Below, in pieces: positions 50,969-61,007 of a DNA stretch of 64,000 nt; position 1 is the stretch's first letter, and each line of letters starts with the position of its first letter. Both the position numbers and the translations under genes were made by a program. The stretch is from Candidatus Iainarchaeum sp. Its GTDB lineage: Archaea > B1Sed10-29 > WALL01 > JAGHAM01. The stretch is from positions 1-64,000 of the forward strand of contig JAGHAM010000003.1 in NCBI GenBank assembly GCA_021161465.1, written 5' to 3'. The notes under the pieces were generated by a model that had not been told where the DNA came from, did not search any database, and saw only the letters and a program-made list of their open reading frames with translations.

Positions 50969-51736
50969 ATGGTTAGTCACAAATCTCTTGATGGGCTTGT
51001 GAGGGCAATCAATGAGAGAGGGTTTGAGGAAGTCCTAGGGGAACAGAAGGTTCCGGACCTTGAGAAAATCGTTAAGCAGGCCATGCGCTTGGGAACTACC
51101 CGTAATAGTGGAGGAACTTACGAGCGAGTTGATAAGAAAAGAACTCTTGATGTTGGGGATTTGGATGAGATGTACTTGAAGGTTGGCTTGCTCCACGATG
51201 TGGTTGCGGAGCTGTTGTCCAGGCACGAAGGCAGGCAGCCGAAGGACGAGAAAGTGCTAACAACTCTCAGGAAGCTCGATGAGGGCTTAAGTTCGAAGAA
51301 GGAGAGTATAAAACGGTTGTACCCTTCTGCTGGAAAGCTCAAGATAAACACCATAAAACAGCTTAGGGAATTAGCGAATGAGGGCTACATACCAGAGGAG
51401 TTGCACAGTAACATACCAGTATCTGACCTCAGGGATATGTTAATGGAAGTTACCCGTTCGCCAGAGCCAGCTCTCGTATCAGATAAGTTCCACCATAGCG
51501 AATGGCCGAAAGATATGGACAAAGAGAGAGCGCTTAGGATATGTTCTGATATAGGCATGCTCAAAAAACTTTATGAAGGCAAGATTAACTACCTCAAAAA
51601 ATACTCTCCAGATGTCTCAAAGCCTTTTATTGACTTGATGAAGAGGGATTTAGGGACACTTGAATCAGTGAAAAAGAGGGTTGAAAAGAGATACCTTCAT
51701 GGCAGTTTTGGCCGAAGAATGGTAGAGCTAAAATGA
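50969..51736 (+). CDS. Hypothetical helical protein
   Basis: A 255-residue basic, helical protein with no recognisable motif or membrane segment. The start ATG 50969 is about 27 bases after a TATA-like stretch (atataaaaatt) shared with the divergent PRC-barrel gene. The 3' end overlaps the convergent RLI gene by nine bases. Length and context support a real gene, function not inferable. Confidence 0.7.
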   Translation: MVSHKSLDGLVRAINERGFEEVLGEQKVPDLEKIVKQAMRLGTTRNSGGTYERVDKKRTLDVGDLDEMYLKVGLLHDVVAELLSRHEGRQPKDEKVLTTLRKLDEGLSSKKESIKRLYPSAGKLKINTIKQLRELANEGYIPEELHSNIPVSDLRDMLMEVTRSPEPALVSDKFHHSEWPKDMDKERALRICSDIGMLKKLYEGKINYLKKYSPDVSKPFIDLMKRDLGTLESVKKRVEKRYLHGSFGRRMVELK

Positions 51737-53467
51737 GTAGTAATACTCACCCTCTTGCTTTTGCTCTATGTCCTTCTGGCTTTTCGGCTTGTTCGCGCGT
51801 GGCCTTCCTGTTTCCGGGTCTCTCCTGTATGTGATTTCCATTTTTTTCAGGAATTTGTTCATGCCGGAGTGCATCGATTCCGGCGAATGAGCTCTACCTT
51901 CCTTCCCCGGCACTCCTTCAAAAACCATCAATCTGTTTGAAACATAGTCCTGGAAAACTATATCATGGTCAACAACCATTGTGGCGCTTCTTCGCTTCTC
52001 AGTGATTTTCTTTGTGATTTCAGCGAAGCGTATCCTCTGCTCAACATCAAGGAAGGCGCTTGGCTCATCCAGGAGGTAAAGGTCAGCGTCACGCGAAAGT
52101 GCCAGTGCGACAGCAACTCGCTGTATCTCCCCACCACTCAGTTCGTTGACGTTCTTATCATACAAGTCTATAATCTCTTTCTTCAGGAAGTACTCGAACA
52201 GCTCTTTGTTCATCTCTGTTTTCGTGATTAGCTGTTTCACAGTCCCATCAAAATCAGCACTTACATATTGCGGCTTGTAGGATATCTTGTATGTGTCTTT
52301 TATCTCCCCTTCTGTAGGTTTCTCAACCCCAGCCAGAACCCTCATAAACGTAGACTTGCCTATTGCATTTGGCCCAACTATACCAATGACCTCCCCTTCC
52401 ACAAGCTCTCCCCCATCTACCTTCAACACAAACCCCTCATATTTTTTGATGAATTTCGGGATGGTAGCGTAGGGCTTGCCTTTCCATTCCTCTGCTGGTG
52501 GCTTTAGCTCAAATTTCATGGCGTGGTCTCTAAATCTCATATTCTCTGCTCTTAGATAACCTTCCAAGAACTCATTGATGCCAACCCTGACACTCTTTAA
52601 GGAGGAGACTATGCCATAAACACCGCCCTTGCCATACATTACGTGCACGTAATCGCTTAGGTAGTCAAGTACAGCCAGGTCATGTTCAACGAGTATAACT
52701 TTTCTATTCTCGGATAATTTCCTTATGACTTTGGCGATGGATAACCTCTGCCTGGCATCGAGATAGCTGCTTGGTTCATCAAAGAAGTACAAATCAGCCT
52801 TTTTCTGGAGTGTTGCTGCGATAGCCACTCTTTGCAGTTCCCCACCGCTTATATCACTTATATCTCTGTCCAGAATTTCATCCAGTTCAAGTGGCGCTAA
52901 ATCCACATTCCTCTCGTGTGTTTCTTCAAGCAGCCCTTTGACTGTGCCATTGAAGTTTTTCTGTATCAAGTCAACATTCTGCGGCTTGAAGGCAACTCTT
53001 AGCTCTCCCTTGCTGAGCGCCTCAAGATGAGTTTGTATCTCTTGACCTCTAAACAGTTCTATGAGCTCATCCCAGGATACCTTTTTGTTTGGGTTTCCTA
53101 GGTTTGGGACCAGCCTGCCAGCAACTATCGACATAACAGTAGTCTTACCTATCCCGTTTGGTCCAATGATACCAACCACTCCTTTTTTTGGCACGGGCAG
53201 GCCGAAAACCCTAAAAGCATTCACACCGAAAGTGTGAATAGGTTTACCCAGTTCTTCTGGGAGATTGACTATTGAGATTGCATGGAATGGGCACTTCTTG
53301 ACGCATATGCCGCAGCCGGTGCATAAAGTTTCAGATATGACTGGTCTGCCCTGCTCGTCTTTGGTTATGGTTTCATCACCCATTCGGACTCCAGGGCAGT
53401 ATTTTATGCATTCATATGCACAGCGTTTTGGCTGGCATTTGTCCCTGTCTATAACTGCTACCCTCAT
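51728..53467 (-). CDS. RLI / ABCE1 ribosome recycling ATPase
   Basis: The N terminus carries two [4Fe-4S] clusters (CQPKRCAYECIKYCPG, CTGCGICVKKCPFHAI). Two nucleotide-binding domains follow, with Walker A GPNGIGKTT and GPNAIGKST and signatures ISGGELQRVAIA and LSGGEIQRVAVA. It splits ribosomes after termination or rescue, acting with aPelota and aRF1. The gene starts at ATG 53467 and is separated from pelota by one surface-protein gene. Confidence 0.96.
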   Translation of the reverse strand: MRVAVIDRDKCQPKRCAYECIKYCPGVRMGDETITKDEQGRPVISETLCTGCGICVKKCPFHAISIVNLPEELGKPIHTFGVNAFRVFGLPVPKKGVVGIIGPNGIGKTTVMSIVAGRLVPNLGNPNKKVSWDELIELFRGQEIQTHLEALSKGELRVAFKPQNVDLIQKNFNGTVKGLLEETHERNVDLAPLELDEILDRDISDISGGELQRVAIAATLQKKADLYFFDEPSSYLDARQRLSIAKVIRKLSENRKVILVEHDLAVLDYLSDYVHVMYGKGGVYGIVSSLKSVRVGINEFLEGYLRAENMRFRDHAMKFELKPPAEEWKGKPYATIPKFIKKYEGFVLKVDGGELVEGEVIGIVGPNAIGKSTFMRVLAGVEKPTEGEIKDTYKISYKPQYVSADFDGTVKQLITKTEMNKELFEYFLKKEIIDLYDKNVNELSGGEIQRVAVALALSRDADLYLLDEPSAFLDVEQRIRFAEITKKITEKRRSATMVVDHDIVFQDYVSNRLMVFEGVPGKEGRAHSPESMHSGMNKFLKKMEITYRRDPETGRPRANKPKSQKDIEQKQEGEYYYSF

Positions 53468-53556
53468 GAAGACATCACAAAATCCTTAGGTTTTAACCTT
53501 AGAGTTAGTAACTTATTTAAATAAATGGACGTTATTAAGTGTTATGGGTGCTAAAC

Positions 53557-55449
53557 ATGAAAAAATTATTCTTCCTGCTGTTCATGCTTTCAACTGCAGT
53601 GGCGCTGTCGTGCTCCTTTAACGATACGTCACTAAAGTACTCTTTCAATGAGGTTTCATTCAAAGTTGATGGGGCTGGCAGTTTTACACTGGATGCCTCT
53701 TTCAATATCCTGCCTGATGCCAACCTGACCAGAGTTTATCTAATCAGCGCGAACAAAAATATGTTTGTAAGTTATTCCAGCATGCCGATTTATTTCGATG
53801 GAAATGGTTATTTCATATATCTTAACGAAAGCGGGAATATTACAGTTAGAGGCAGAATCGACTACGCGCGTTCAACCAAGATAACCTTCCCGTCGCCAAT
53901 AATGCGCTTGAAGATTGCTACCCCAACATATTCAGGTGAGTTCTATTCGGTGATAGGAAAGGAAATAACACTTAACAAATATCAAGCCGAGCCAGAGGAG
54001 CAAAGGATTACTCCCACCTACAACATCTTTATAGGGAGGCACAATTCTGATTTTGCTTATACCCTTGACTTAAGTGTCGTAACACAGGAAATCAAATTGC
54101 CTTTGTACAACAATGAAATCATAGATTCAGTTTCGGGTGTCGAGAACCATAAGATTTCTGGCAATACTCTCATACTTTACCCAAACAAAAATAGGGTAAC
54201 CGTTTATGGGCACTTCCCTGGCAACCTGACCTTTTTCAAGCCTGGATTATCCCTACCAGGTTATGTTACAATCCAGTACCCAGGTGAGCTGGAGGTGAAA
54301 GTTTCCACCAGTGCAACTCAGGTGGATGAATCCAAAGTGTCTGGCATAGAGGTAAGATATGCCAACAGACGTTCCTACGAAGTTTACCCATCACACACCT
54401 TCTCAATCACAGCGGCAAAACTTGAAACCTTCCCCAGCTTGGTATTCGCTGTTGACAATGTTAACAACAAGCTCTCAATATCAGAGAATGGTGTTATCCT
54501 TCAGAACACGAAGGTCTACTTTGATAATACAGGGCTGGATTATGTTTCTCTGTACGCGACAGATTTGAAGCCGCTTTATGCAGGCATCAATGGCGCGCCT
54601 ACTTTCCTGACGAAGAAGGGGGACGATATGTATTTTGCAGTGCAGAAAAGGAGAAACCAGAACCTTGAGCTGATTACACTTGATAAGAAGCCGGATTTAG
54701 GCTTGTTCAGCATGATTGATTTCGATGTTCCTAAAATCGACTATCCTATAACAACTTTCTCGAATACTATATACTATCCAAAAGACTACCAGCTTGTATA
54801 CTCCTCAGAGGGCATGCACTTCAACTGGGAGTCCTGGCTGGTCCTTCTTGTTGTCTTTACAGGAGTGTTGTACATTGTGATACCAGGAAAGACAAAGAAG
54901 AGGAGGCTCATTTTATCCTTCCTAGCAACACTTGCGTTGATAGCACTGGCTGAAGCGTCAGGCGTGTTTATCTTCTTTGGCATAATAGGATACGCCTATG
55001 CCCTGGCTAAGAAATACAAGGACCAGGTTAACAAGAGCAAGAAAGTACTTGCCATAGTGCTTCTCTTGATTGGGGCGCTGGCTGCAGTTGTGGTAGTCTT
55101 AGCGCTGGCTGGAACATTCCTAGCAGGATTTGCTTCACCAAGGTATTCTGCTCCTGCCATGGTGAATGAAGGGATATCAAGGGCAGCAGTTGCGAAGGAC
55201 CTTGCGGTTGAAAAGGCATCTCCAACAGCAGAGATGGGGCTTGTGACTAAGCCTGAGATATTGCCTGTAAAGATTAGCCTGCCAACGTACTCAAAAAGCC
55301 TTTCGATAACTTCAAAAATGGTGACCAAGGATAAGCCGTTGCATGTTAGCTTGCTTTTGGTTAAAGGCTGGCTGGTAAAGCTGATATGGTTGCTGGTTGG
55401 GAGTCTGCTCATCGTCATTGCCTGGTGGAAGGCTGCAAGGAGCAGCTAA
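53557..55449 (+). CDS. Surface protein with C-terminal membrane segments
   Basis: A signal peptide (MKKLFFLLFMLSTAVALSC) precedes a beta-rich ectodomain of about 400 residues, then three or four hydrophobic helices from residue about 430 (WESWLVLLVVFTGVLYIVI, LSFLATLALIALAEA, VLAIVLLLIGALAAVVVV) and a final helix near the C terminus. I do not recognise the family. ATG 53557 is used; it lies after TATA-like cttatttaaataa. Confidence 0.72.
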   Translation: MKKLFFLLFMLSTAVALSCSFNDTSLKYSFNEVSFKVDGAGSFTLDASFNILPDANLTRVYLISANKNMFVSYSSMPIYFDGNGYFIYLNESGNITVRGRIDYARSTKITFPSPIMRLKIATPTYSGEFYSVIGKEITLNKYQAEPEEQRITPTYNIFIGRHNSDFAYTLDLSVVTQEIKLPLYNNEIIDSVSGVENHKISGNTLILYPNKNRVTVYGHFPGNLTFFKPGLSLPGYVTIQYPGELEVKVSTSATQVDESKVSGIEVRYANRRSYEVYPSHTFSITAAKLETFPSLVFAVDNVNNKLSISENGVILQNTKVYFDNTGLDYVSLYATDLKPLYAGINGAPTFLTKKGDDMYFAVQKRRNQNLELITLDKKPDLGLFSMIDFDVPKIDYPITTFSNTIYYPKDYQLVYSSEGMHFNWESWLVLLVVFTGVLYIVIPGKTKKRRLILSFLATLALIALAEASGVFIFFGIIGYAYALAKKYKDQVNKSKKVLAIVLLLIGALAAVVVVLALAGTFLAGFASPRYSAPAMVNEGISRAAVAKDLAVEKASPTAEMGLVTKPEILPVKISLPTYSKSLSITSKMVTKDKPLHVSLLLVKGWLVKLIWLLVGSLLIVIAWWKAARSS

Positions 55450-55489
55450 ATCCAGCAAGTTTTTTTAGCGCGGGAGCCTTAATAGATGC

Positions 55490-56527
55490 ATGAAGGTTTT
55501 GAAAAAGGATTTAAGGCAGGGTCTGGTTGTAGTGGTACCAGAGTCGCTGGATGACCTCTGGGTGTTAGATAAAGTTCTAGAGAAAGGCGATTTGGTCAGT
55601 GCAAAGACTACACGTAAGTTTGTCAGTGACAGCGGAAAGACAGATAGAAAAGAAATCAAAGTCAAACTTACTCTTGAGGACATACAGTTCAAGTCATCAC
55701 CGGGGAGGCTTCACCTGCTTGGAACCATAGTTGAGGGCTATCCGGAGAAGTTTGTTAGCATAGGGTCACACCATTCGTTTGAAGTTGAGCCCGGCGTGTC
55801 CATAGGCGTGCAAAAGGAATGGAAGAGATACCAGCTTGAAAAGATTGATGAGGCGGTTAGGGCGACCAGGAAGCCAAATATCGTGCTGGTTGCCATGGAT
55901 GACGACGAGGCTGAGATAGCCCTGCTTTCGCATTTTAACATCAGGACAAAAGCTACCATCCAATCAGGTAAATCTGGCAAACAATTCAAAAGCGAGGACA
56001 AAAAAGGCAGTTACTTCTCGGAAATCGCGAATATACTGAAGGAAACTGGGGTTAACAAGTTTATAGTTGCCGGCCCTGGTTTTGCAAAAGACGAGTTTAA
56101 GAAATATTGTAGCGAGAAGTTCCCAGAATTGGCATCACAGATGCTGGTTGAAGGCATTGGTCATACTGGCTCTACAGGCATTCAGGAAATCTTAAAACGG
56201 GGTATAGCTGACAAAGTGGCGAATGAGTCAAGGCTGGCAAGCGAAGCAGCCCTTGTGGAGGAAGTCTTGACTGAACTCGCGCAGGATGGGCCCGTAACTT
56301 ATGGGCATAAGGAAGTCGAGAAGGCTATTTCCTACAAAGCTGTCAGCAAGCTGATTTTGACAGACAAGTTCTTCCAGGAGAACAGGGATTCAGTTGAAGC
56401 CATGCTAAACAAGGCTAGCAAGACGAGAGCAGAAGTGCATATAATCAATAGCGAGCAGGAGGCAGGGAAAAAACTTGATTCCCTTGGCGGGATAGTGGCT
56501 CTCCTTCGTTTTAAAGTTGATAGTTAG
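55490..56527 (+). CDS. pelA: aPelota / Dom34 mRNA surveillance protein
   Basis: All three domains are seen: the Sm-like N-terminal domain (MKVLKKDLRQGLVVVVPESLDDLWVLDKVLEKGDLV and SVGIQKEWKRYQ-like VSIGVQKEWKRYQLE), the central eRF1-like domain (VALVAMDDDEAEIALL, FIVAGPGFAKDEFKKY) and the C-terminal domain (GPVTYGHKEVEKAI). It rescues stalled ribosomes with aEF1A and ABCE1, whose gene lies 2 kb away. Length 345 is typical. Confidence 0.95.
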   Translation: MKVLKKDLRQGLVVVVPESLDDLWVLDKVLEKGDLVSAKTTRKFVSDSGKTDRKEIKVKLTLEDIQFKSSPGRLHLLGTIVEGYPEKFVSIGSHHSFEVEPGVSIGVQKEWKRYQLEKIDEAVRATRKPNIVLVAMDDDEAEIALLSHFNIRTKATIQSGKSGKQFKSEDKKGSYFSEIANILKETGVNKFIVAGPGFAKDEFKKYCSEKFPELASQMLVEGIGHTGSTGIQEILKRGIADKVANESRLASEAALVEEVLTELAQDGPVTYGHKEVEKAISYKAVSKLILTDKFFQENRDSVEAMLNKASKTRAEVHIINSEQEAGKKLDSLGGIVALLRFKVDS

Positions 56528-56534
56528 CTGTTGC

Positions 56535-56569
56535 AACCTAACATATGTGGAAATCATGCCAGTTAGGTT
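56535..56569. other. Inverted repeat between convergent pelA and minus-strand gene
   Basis: aacctaac (56535-56542) and gttaggtt (56562-56569) are exact complements with 19 bases between them, eight bases after the pelA stop. The 16-mer gctgttgcaacctaac recurs, with two changes, at 56591-56606 near the end of the convergent gene. It could be a transcript-end structure. Confidence 0.35.
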
Positions 56570-56601
56570 CAAAATAGCGGGTTAGTTATTGCTGTTGTAA
56601 T

Positions 56602-57453
56602 CTAACCCCAGAACCCAGGTTTCTTTGGTTTTTGGGATTTGAAGCCACCAGGTTTAGAGGTATTCCAGTTTTTGGTGGTGCCTGCTGTTTTGACAGCTTT
56701 CCATACTATCATGATAATGACTATGAAGATGATTAATGGGATGAGCAGAGGGAGGAGCATAAACAGTATGGAGAATAGGATGAGGAATATGATTGACCCA
56801 GCGTCTGCGTCTTTACTTGGTCTACGTGCTCCAACCGCGCCGGATTTCGTTGCTGGTTCCACTTTAACTTCCGACCAGTCTACGTGACAGCCCATCAGGT
56901 CCAACTTTCTATAATCATAAATACCAGGTGAAGAAGCATTTAAGAATTTGCCTGTTGCATAGCAGTCATCTATCTCTACCCTAACCAGCCTAACTTCTCT
57001 GGTTTCGGATGGGAGGTATGCAGTGTAATCACACACTCTACCACTCTTACATTCTATGGAACCTAGTGGGTGTGTTTTTTCCCCACCCCAAACGTTTATC
57101 TTAACCTTGGCTCTGCTGTTGTAAACCCTTGATGGTGGCTGGCTGTTGGATATGCCTTTTATCTCACTGAATGGTATAACCTCATTGTACTCCTCTGGCA
57201 CTGAAACGTTGACTTTAACCGTTAGTTTGATTTGGCTAGAAGTGTTAAATTTAGCGTTAACCTCGTGAACGTGTGTTTCTTGCCCATAACAACAGTCAAC
57301 TTTGGTGCAATTTTCGTTGTATGGACCTGGTGCAGAATAGCCAATGCCGTTATCACATACATCATAATAAAACCCGCCAGTCGAGTTGTAGAGAGAGCTG
57401 GCTAGCGGAACAATCAAAAGGACAAGCAGAAGAGACAAAGCTCTTTTTTCCAT
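56602..57453 (-). CDS. Secreted membrane-anchored Cys-containing protein
   Basis: A signal peptide (MEKRALSLLLVLLIVPLASSLY) is followed by an ectodomain with about eight Cys (DVCDNGIGY, ENCTKVDCCYGQE, IECKSGRVCDYT, DDCYATG, MGCHVDW), a long hydrophobic helix region and a basic Gly/Lys tail (GGFKSQKPKKPGFWG). Start ATG 57453 is preferred because purN ends at 57479. Family unknown; cell-surface location inferred. Confidence 0.7.
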   Translation of the reverse strand: MEKRALSLLLVLLIVPLASSLYNSTGGFYYDVCDNGIGYSAPGPYNENCTKVDCCYGQETHVHEVNAKFNTSSQIKLTVKVNVSVPEEYNEVIPFSEIKGISNSQPPSRVYNSRAKVKINVWGGEKTHPLGSIECKSGRVCDYTAYLPSETREVRLVRVEIDDCYATGKFLNASSPGIYDYRKLDLMGCHVDWSEVKVEPATKSGAVGARRPSKDADAGSIIFLILFSILFMLLPLLIPLIIFIVIIMIVWKAVKTAGTTKNWNTSKPGGFKSQKPKKPGFWG

Positions 57454-57478
57454 GTTTAGAGATACTTCTTTTTGGTAT

Positions 57479-58096
57479 TTAACTCTTGCCAAGGATTTTC
57501 GCCCTGCCATCATCAAGCTTTATCCTTCCGTCTGCGAACCAGTTGATTGCTTTTAGGATTATCTCCTGCTCAGCTGCTTGCACCTTAGGTTTGAGAGTTT
57601 CAACGGTTTCATCTTCACTGATTGGAACGCATTTTTGGGCGATTATTGGCCCAGAGTCGACTTCTTCCGTTACAAAATGAAGTGTGCAGCCAGTGACTTT
57701 GCAGCCGAAGTCAAGCACGGCCTGGTGCACATCCTTATCCATGGCTCCACCAAAGGCAGGCAACAGGCTTGGGTGGATATTCATGGCTTTCCCATACCAC
57801 TTTTTCACGAACCAGCCCGATATTATCTTCATGTAGCCAATGAGTAGCACCAGCTCAACACCATGCTTCTCAAGCTCTGCATCCACCTCCCGGTCAAACT
57901 CTTCGCGCGTCTTTCCCTTTGGATTTATGAAGACTGACAGTATACCCTGCTTACTGGCACGCTCCAGTATATACGCGTTTTCTTTGTTGCTTATCACCAC
58001 AGCTACTTCGGCGTCCAGTTTTTTGTTCTTTGTGGCATCTATTATGGCTTGCAGGTCTGTGCCGCTGGTTGAGCCAAGCACCCCCAGTTTAATCAT
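57479..58096 (-). CDS. purN: Phosphoribosylglycinamide formyltransferase (PurN)
   Basis: [68 protein letters not shown] (catalytic Asn-His region) and LHFVTEEVDSGPIIAQ define PurN. It uses 10-formyl-THF to formylate GAR. The sugar-binding loop GSTSGTDLQAI is a variant of GSGSNLQA. The ATG 58096 overlaps the folD stop, so glyA-folD-purN is one operon supplying C1 units for purines. Most archaea with methanopterin use formate-dependent enzymes instead. Confidence 0.93.
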   Translation of the reverse strand: MIKLGVLGSTSGTDLQAIIDATKNKKLDAEVAVVISNKENAYILERASKQGILSVFINPKGKTREEFDREVDAELEKHGVELVLLIGYMKIISGWFVKKWYGKAMNIHPSLLPAFGGAMDKDVHQAVLDFGCKVTGCTLHFVTEEVDSGPIIAQKCVPISEDETVETLKPKVQAAEQEIILKAINWFADGRIKLDDGRAKILGKS

Positions 58097-58940
58097 GGTT
58101 GTTCGCCCTCCAGTTCTTGCTTCTCCTCGCGCATTCAACTGTATTTTTCAGCAGCATAGCCACAGTCATTGGCCCCACGCCACCAGGAACAGGCGTTATG
58201 GCAGATACTTTCTCATTAACTGCATCAAACACGACATCACCCAGAAGCTCACCACCTACTTTTGTGATTCCGATATCCACGACTATCGCGCCATCTTTAA
58301 CCATATCAGCGGTTATTAGCCCCGGCTTGCCAACTGCACTTATCAAAACGTCTGCTTCTTTGGTATGTTTGGACAGGTTTTGCGTCTTGATATGGCACAC
58401 AGTAACTGTGGACCATTCCTTTAACAGCAGTAGTGCCATGGGCTTTCCAACTATCGCACTGTGCCCAACTACAACAGCGTTTTTCCCATCTAAGCTTATG
58501 TTATAATATTTCAGCAGTTCAATAACACCTGAGGGGGTGCATGGTGCTATGCCTGCTCTTTCCGTAACCAGCCTGCCTAAGTTCAATGGGTGAAGCCCCT
58601 CAACATCCTTGGAGGGGTAAACAAATTCTGTAATCCCATTAGCATCAAGGTGAGCTGGGAGCGGAAGCTGTATAAGAATTGCGTGGATGTCTTTCTCCCT
58701 GTTGAGTTCCTCTATAGTTGATATCAGGACAGACCTTTTTGCATCTATAGGTAGCTCTCTGGTTATGGTGTTTATACCAACCCTTTTACAGGCCTTATCT
58801 TTTGCCTGAACATAGACTTTTGATGCTGGGTCTTCACCAACAATAATCGTGGCCAGAGTTGGAGTGAAATCTAGCTTGTCGATTTCCTGCTTTACACGTT
58901 CCTCAATCAACTTGGCTGGTTTCCTGCCATCAAGAATCAA
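58089..58940 (-). CDS. folD: Methylene-THF dehydrogenase / methenyl-THF cyclohydrolase (FolD)
   Basis: [55 protein letters not shown] and [19 protein letters not shown] are the FolD motifs. It converts 5,10-methylene-THF to 10-formyl-THF. ATG 58940 overlaps the glyA stop (ATGA). Together with glyA upstream and purN downstream it makes the folate C1 path complete from serine to purine. Confidence 0.96.
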   Translation of the reverse strand: MILDGRKPAKLIEERVKQEIDKLDFTPTLATIIVGEDPASKVYVQAKDKACKRVGINTITRELPIDAKRSVLISTIEELNREKDIHAILIQLPLPAHLDANGITEFVYPSKDVEGLHPLNLGRLVTERAGIAPCTPSGVIELLKYYNISLDGKNAVVVGHSAIVGKPMALLLLKEWSTVTVCHIKTQNLSKHTKEADVLISAVGKPGLITADMVKDGAIVVDIGITKVGGELLGDVVFDAVNEKVSAITPVPGGVGPMTVAMLLKNTVECARRSKNWRANNHD

Positions 58941-60196
58941 CCCTGCACCTCCATATCAGGATAAAGCGGAAACTTTGAGCAAAGTTCCTTTACATCTTCC
59001 CTTATGCCTGCTTTTACAAGGGAATTCTCTGGATTATCAAGCGCTTTGACTATGAGCTCAGCTAGGTACTCCATTTCGCTTTCTTCCATCCCTCTGCTTG
59101 TAAGGGCTGGCGTGCCTAGCCGTATACCACTTGGGTCAAATGGTTTCCTTGGGTCAAATGGAATCATATTCTTGTTTACAGTTATGCCAACTTCCTCAAG
59201 CAACTCTTCTGCCTGCTTTCCTGAGAGCCCTTTTGAGGTCACATCTGCAAGCACCAGATGATTGTCAGTTCCACCAGTGATTATATCCAATCCATTCTCC
59301 ATCAACCTATCAGCAAGCACTTTACAGTTCTTAACTATCTGTTTGGCGTACTTCTTGAAGTCTTCTCCCATGGCCTCCTTGAAACATATGGCCTTTCCAG
59401 CAATTACATGCTCATGTGGCCCTCCTTGGAGTGAGGGGAATACTGCATGGTCTATAGCTTTTGCATATTCCCTCTTTGACAGTATCAATCCACCTCTTGG
59501 CCCCCTCAATGTTTTGTGTGTGGTTGAGGTAACAACATCAGCATGTGGAAACGCGTTTGGGTGAACGCCACCAGCTATCAACCCTGCTATGTGAGCCATG
59601 TCCACTAATAAATATGCTTCTGCCTCCTGAGCTATCTCTCCAAAGGCTTTGAAGTCGTACTTTCTTGGGTATGCTGTGGCACCAGCGATAATTAGCTTCG
59701 GTTTCTCCTGTAGCGCAATCTTCTTAACCTCATCATAATCTATTAGATGGCTCTCTTTGTCTACACCATAGTGAACAGCTTTGTAGTACTTTGAGGAGAA
59801 ACTCACTCTATGGCCATGCGTTAGGTGCCCACCGTGTGCAAGGCTCATACCCATTATTTTATCCCCTGGCTCGAGGAGCGCGTAATAGACAGCCATGTTT
59901 GCAGGGCTCCCTGAGTATGGCTGAACATTGGCATGTTCGGCACCAAATAGTTGCTTTGCCCTTTCTATTGCCAGGTTTTCAACAGCGTCTACAAATTCCT
60001 GCCCGCCGTAATACCTTTTACCTGGATAACCTTCGGAGTATTTTGAGTTGAATATGGAGGCCATCGCCTTGAGCACTGCAGTGCTGCAGTAATTCTCTGA
60101 GGGAATCATCTCCAGTGTACTCCTCTGTCTCTCAAGTTCACCGTGTATTGCATCAAAAACTTCCCGGTCAGCTTTTTTTATCTCATTGTAATCCAT
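58937..60196 (-). CDS. glyA: Serine hydroxymethyltransferase
   Basis: [67 protein letters not shown] and the PLP lysine motif [14 protein letters not shown] are canonical. It makes glycine and methylene-THF from serine. At 419 residues it is a normal length. It is the promoter-proximal gene of glyA-folD-purN, with gggggtaactgg ahead of the start. Confidence 0.96.
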   Translation of the reverse strand: MDYNEIKKADREVFDAIHGELERQRSTLEMIPSENYCSTAVLKAMASIFNSKYSEGYPGKRYYGGQEFVDAVENLAIERAKQLFGAEHANVQPYSGSPANMAVYYALLEPGDKIMGMSLAHGGHLTHGHRVSFSSKYYKAVHYGVDKESHLIDYDEVKKIALQEKPKLIIAGATAYPRKYDFKAFGEIAQEAEAYLLVDMAHIAGLIAGGVHPNAFPHADVVTSTTHKTLRGPRGGLILSKREYAKAIDHAVFPSLQGGPHEHVIAGKAICFKEAMGEDFKKYAKQIVKNCKVLADRLMENGLDIITGGTDNHLVLADVTSKGLSGKQAEELLEEVGITVNKNMIPFDPRKPFDPSGIRLGTPALTSRGMEESEMEYLAELIVKALDNPENSLVKAGIREDVKELCSKFPLYPDMEVQG

Positions 60197-60292
60197 CCAG
60201 TTACCCCCATATTTTTTAAGAATGAGATTGTTTAAAACGGTTTCTAAGGCCTAGGCAAAACTTTAATATTCATATAAGCCCTAACTAAAAGC

Positions 60293-60958
60293 ATGCCCGA
60301 GAAAGAAGTCAGCAAGATGAATTTTGATGAGTTTGAGGAGCATATAAAGAAGCTAAGTCCAGGGAAGCGTGGTTTCAAGAAACGTGCGTTTAATCATTTT
60401 GATGAACTTTTTGAGAAAAAATTTGGGTTTAAAGACAGCGAGCACAGGAAGAAAGTAATTCACCAAATATTGGATAGGCTTAATGTTGGGGATTCCCTGT
60501 ACACAGCTATGAACGAAACTGCTGTTGTTCCACTTTCTTTGAAGGAAAAAGAGCTCAAGTATTACGGCAATATCGAAAGAGATTGGGTTGGAGAGCATAT
60601 AGAAAGGATAAGATTCTCAAAAGACGGGATAGTGAAATATCCTAGGGAATCGCTGAGAGAAGCTTACACGCCAGCAGAACTCAAAAAACAAATCAAAGCA
60701 TATCTCGATACAAGTGCAGGTCCAGAGCACGGATATCATATAGAAGATACTATGGCAAAGGCATTGGCAAGCTTGGCATGTGAAGGAATAACAACAAGTT
60801 TTGATGAATTGAAGCATTACCTAAATGTCCCAGGGGTACCACAGGAAAGCAGAAAGAAAATTGAAAAATGGCTTGAAACGTCTAGGTATCACAGGGAAGC
60901 AGAGTCATTGAGAGGACGGAGAGAAGCAAGGTCACATTCCAGGGGGAGCAGGCAATAG
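60293..60958 (+). CDS. Hypothetical basic helical protein
   Basis: 221 residues, highly charged, with no membrane segment and an Arg/Ser-rich C terminus (RGRREARSHSRGSRQ). There are helical segments and no known motif. A TATA-like actttaatatt and catataa lie upstream of the start (ATG 60293). It is divergent from glyA and precedes purF by 49 bases. Confidence 0.65.
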   Translation: MPEKEVSKMNFDEFEEHIKKLSPGKRGFKKRAFNHFDELFEKKFGFKDSEHRKKVIHQILDRLNVGDSLYTAMNETAVVPLSLKEKELKYYGNIERDWVGEHIERIRFSKDGIVKYPRESLREAYTPAELKKQIKAYLDTSAGPEHGYHIEDTMAKALASLACEGITTSFDELKHYLNVPGVPQESRKKIEKWLETSRYHREAESLRGRREARSHSRGSRQ

Positions 60959-61007
60959 TTATTTAACCCATAGATTATAAATTAATAAGATTCTCTAGGT
61001 AATATTT

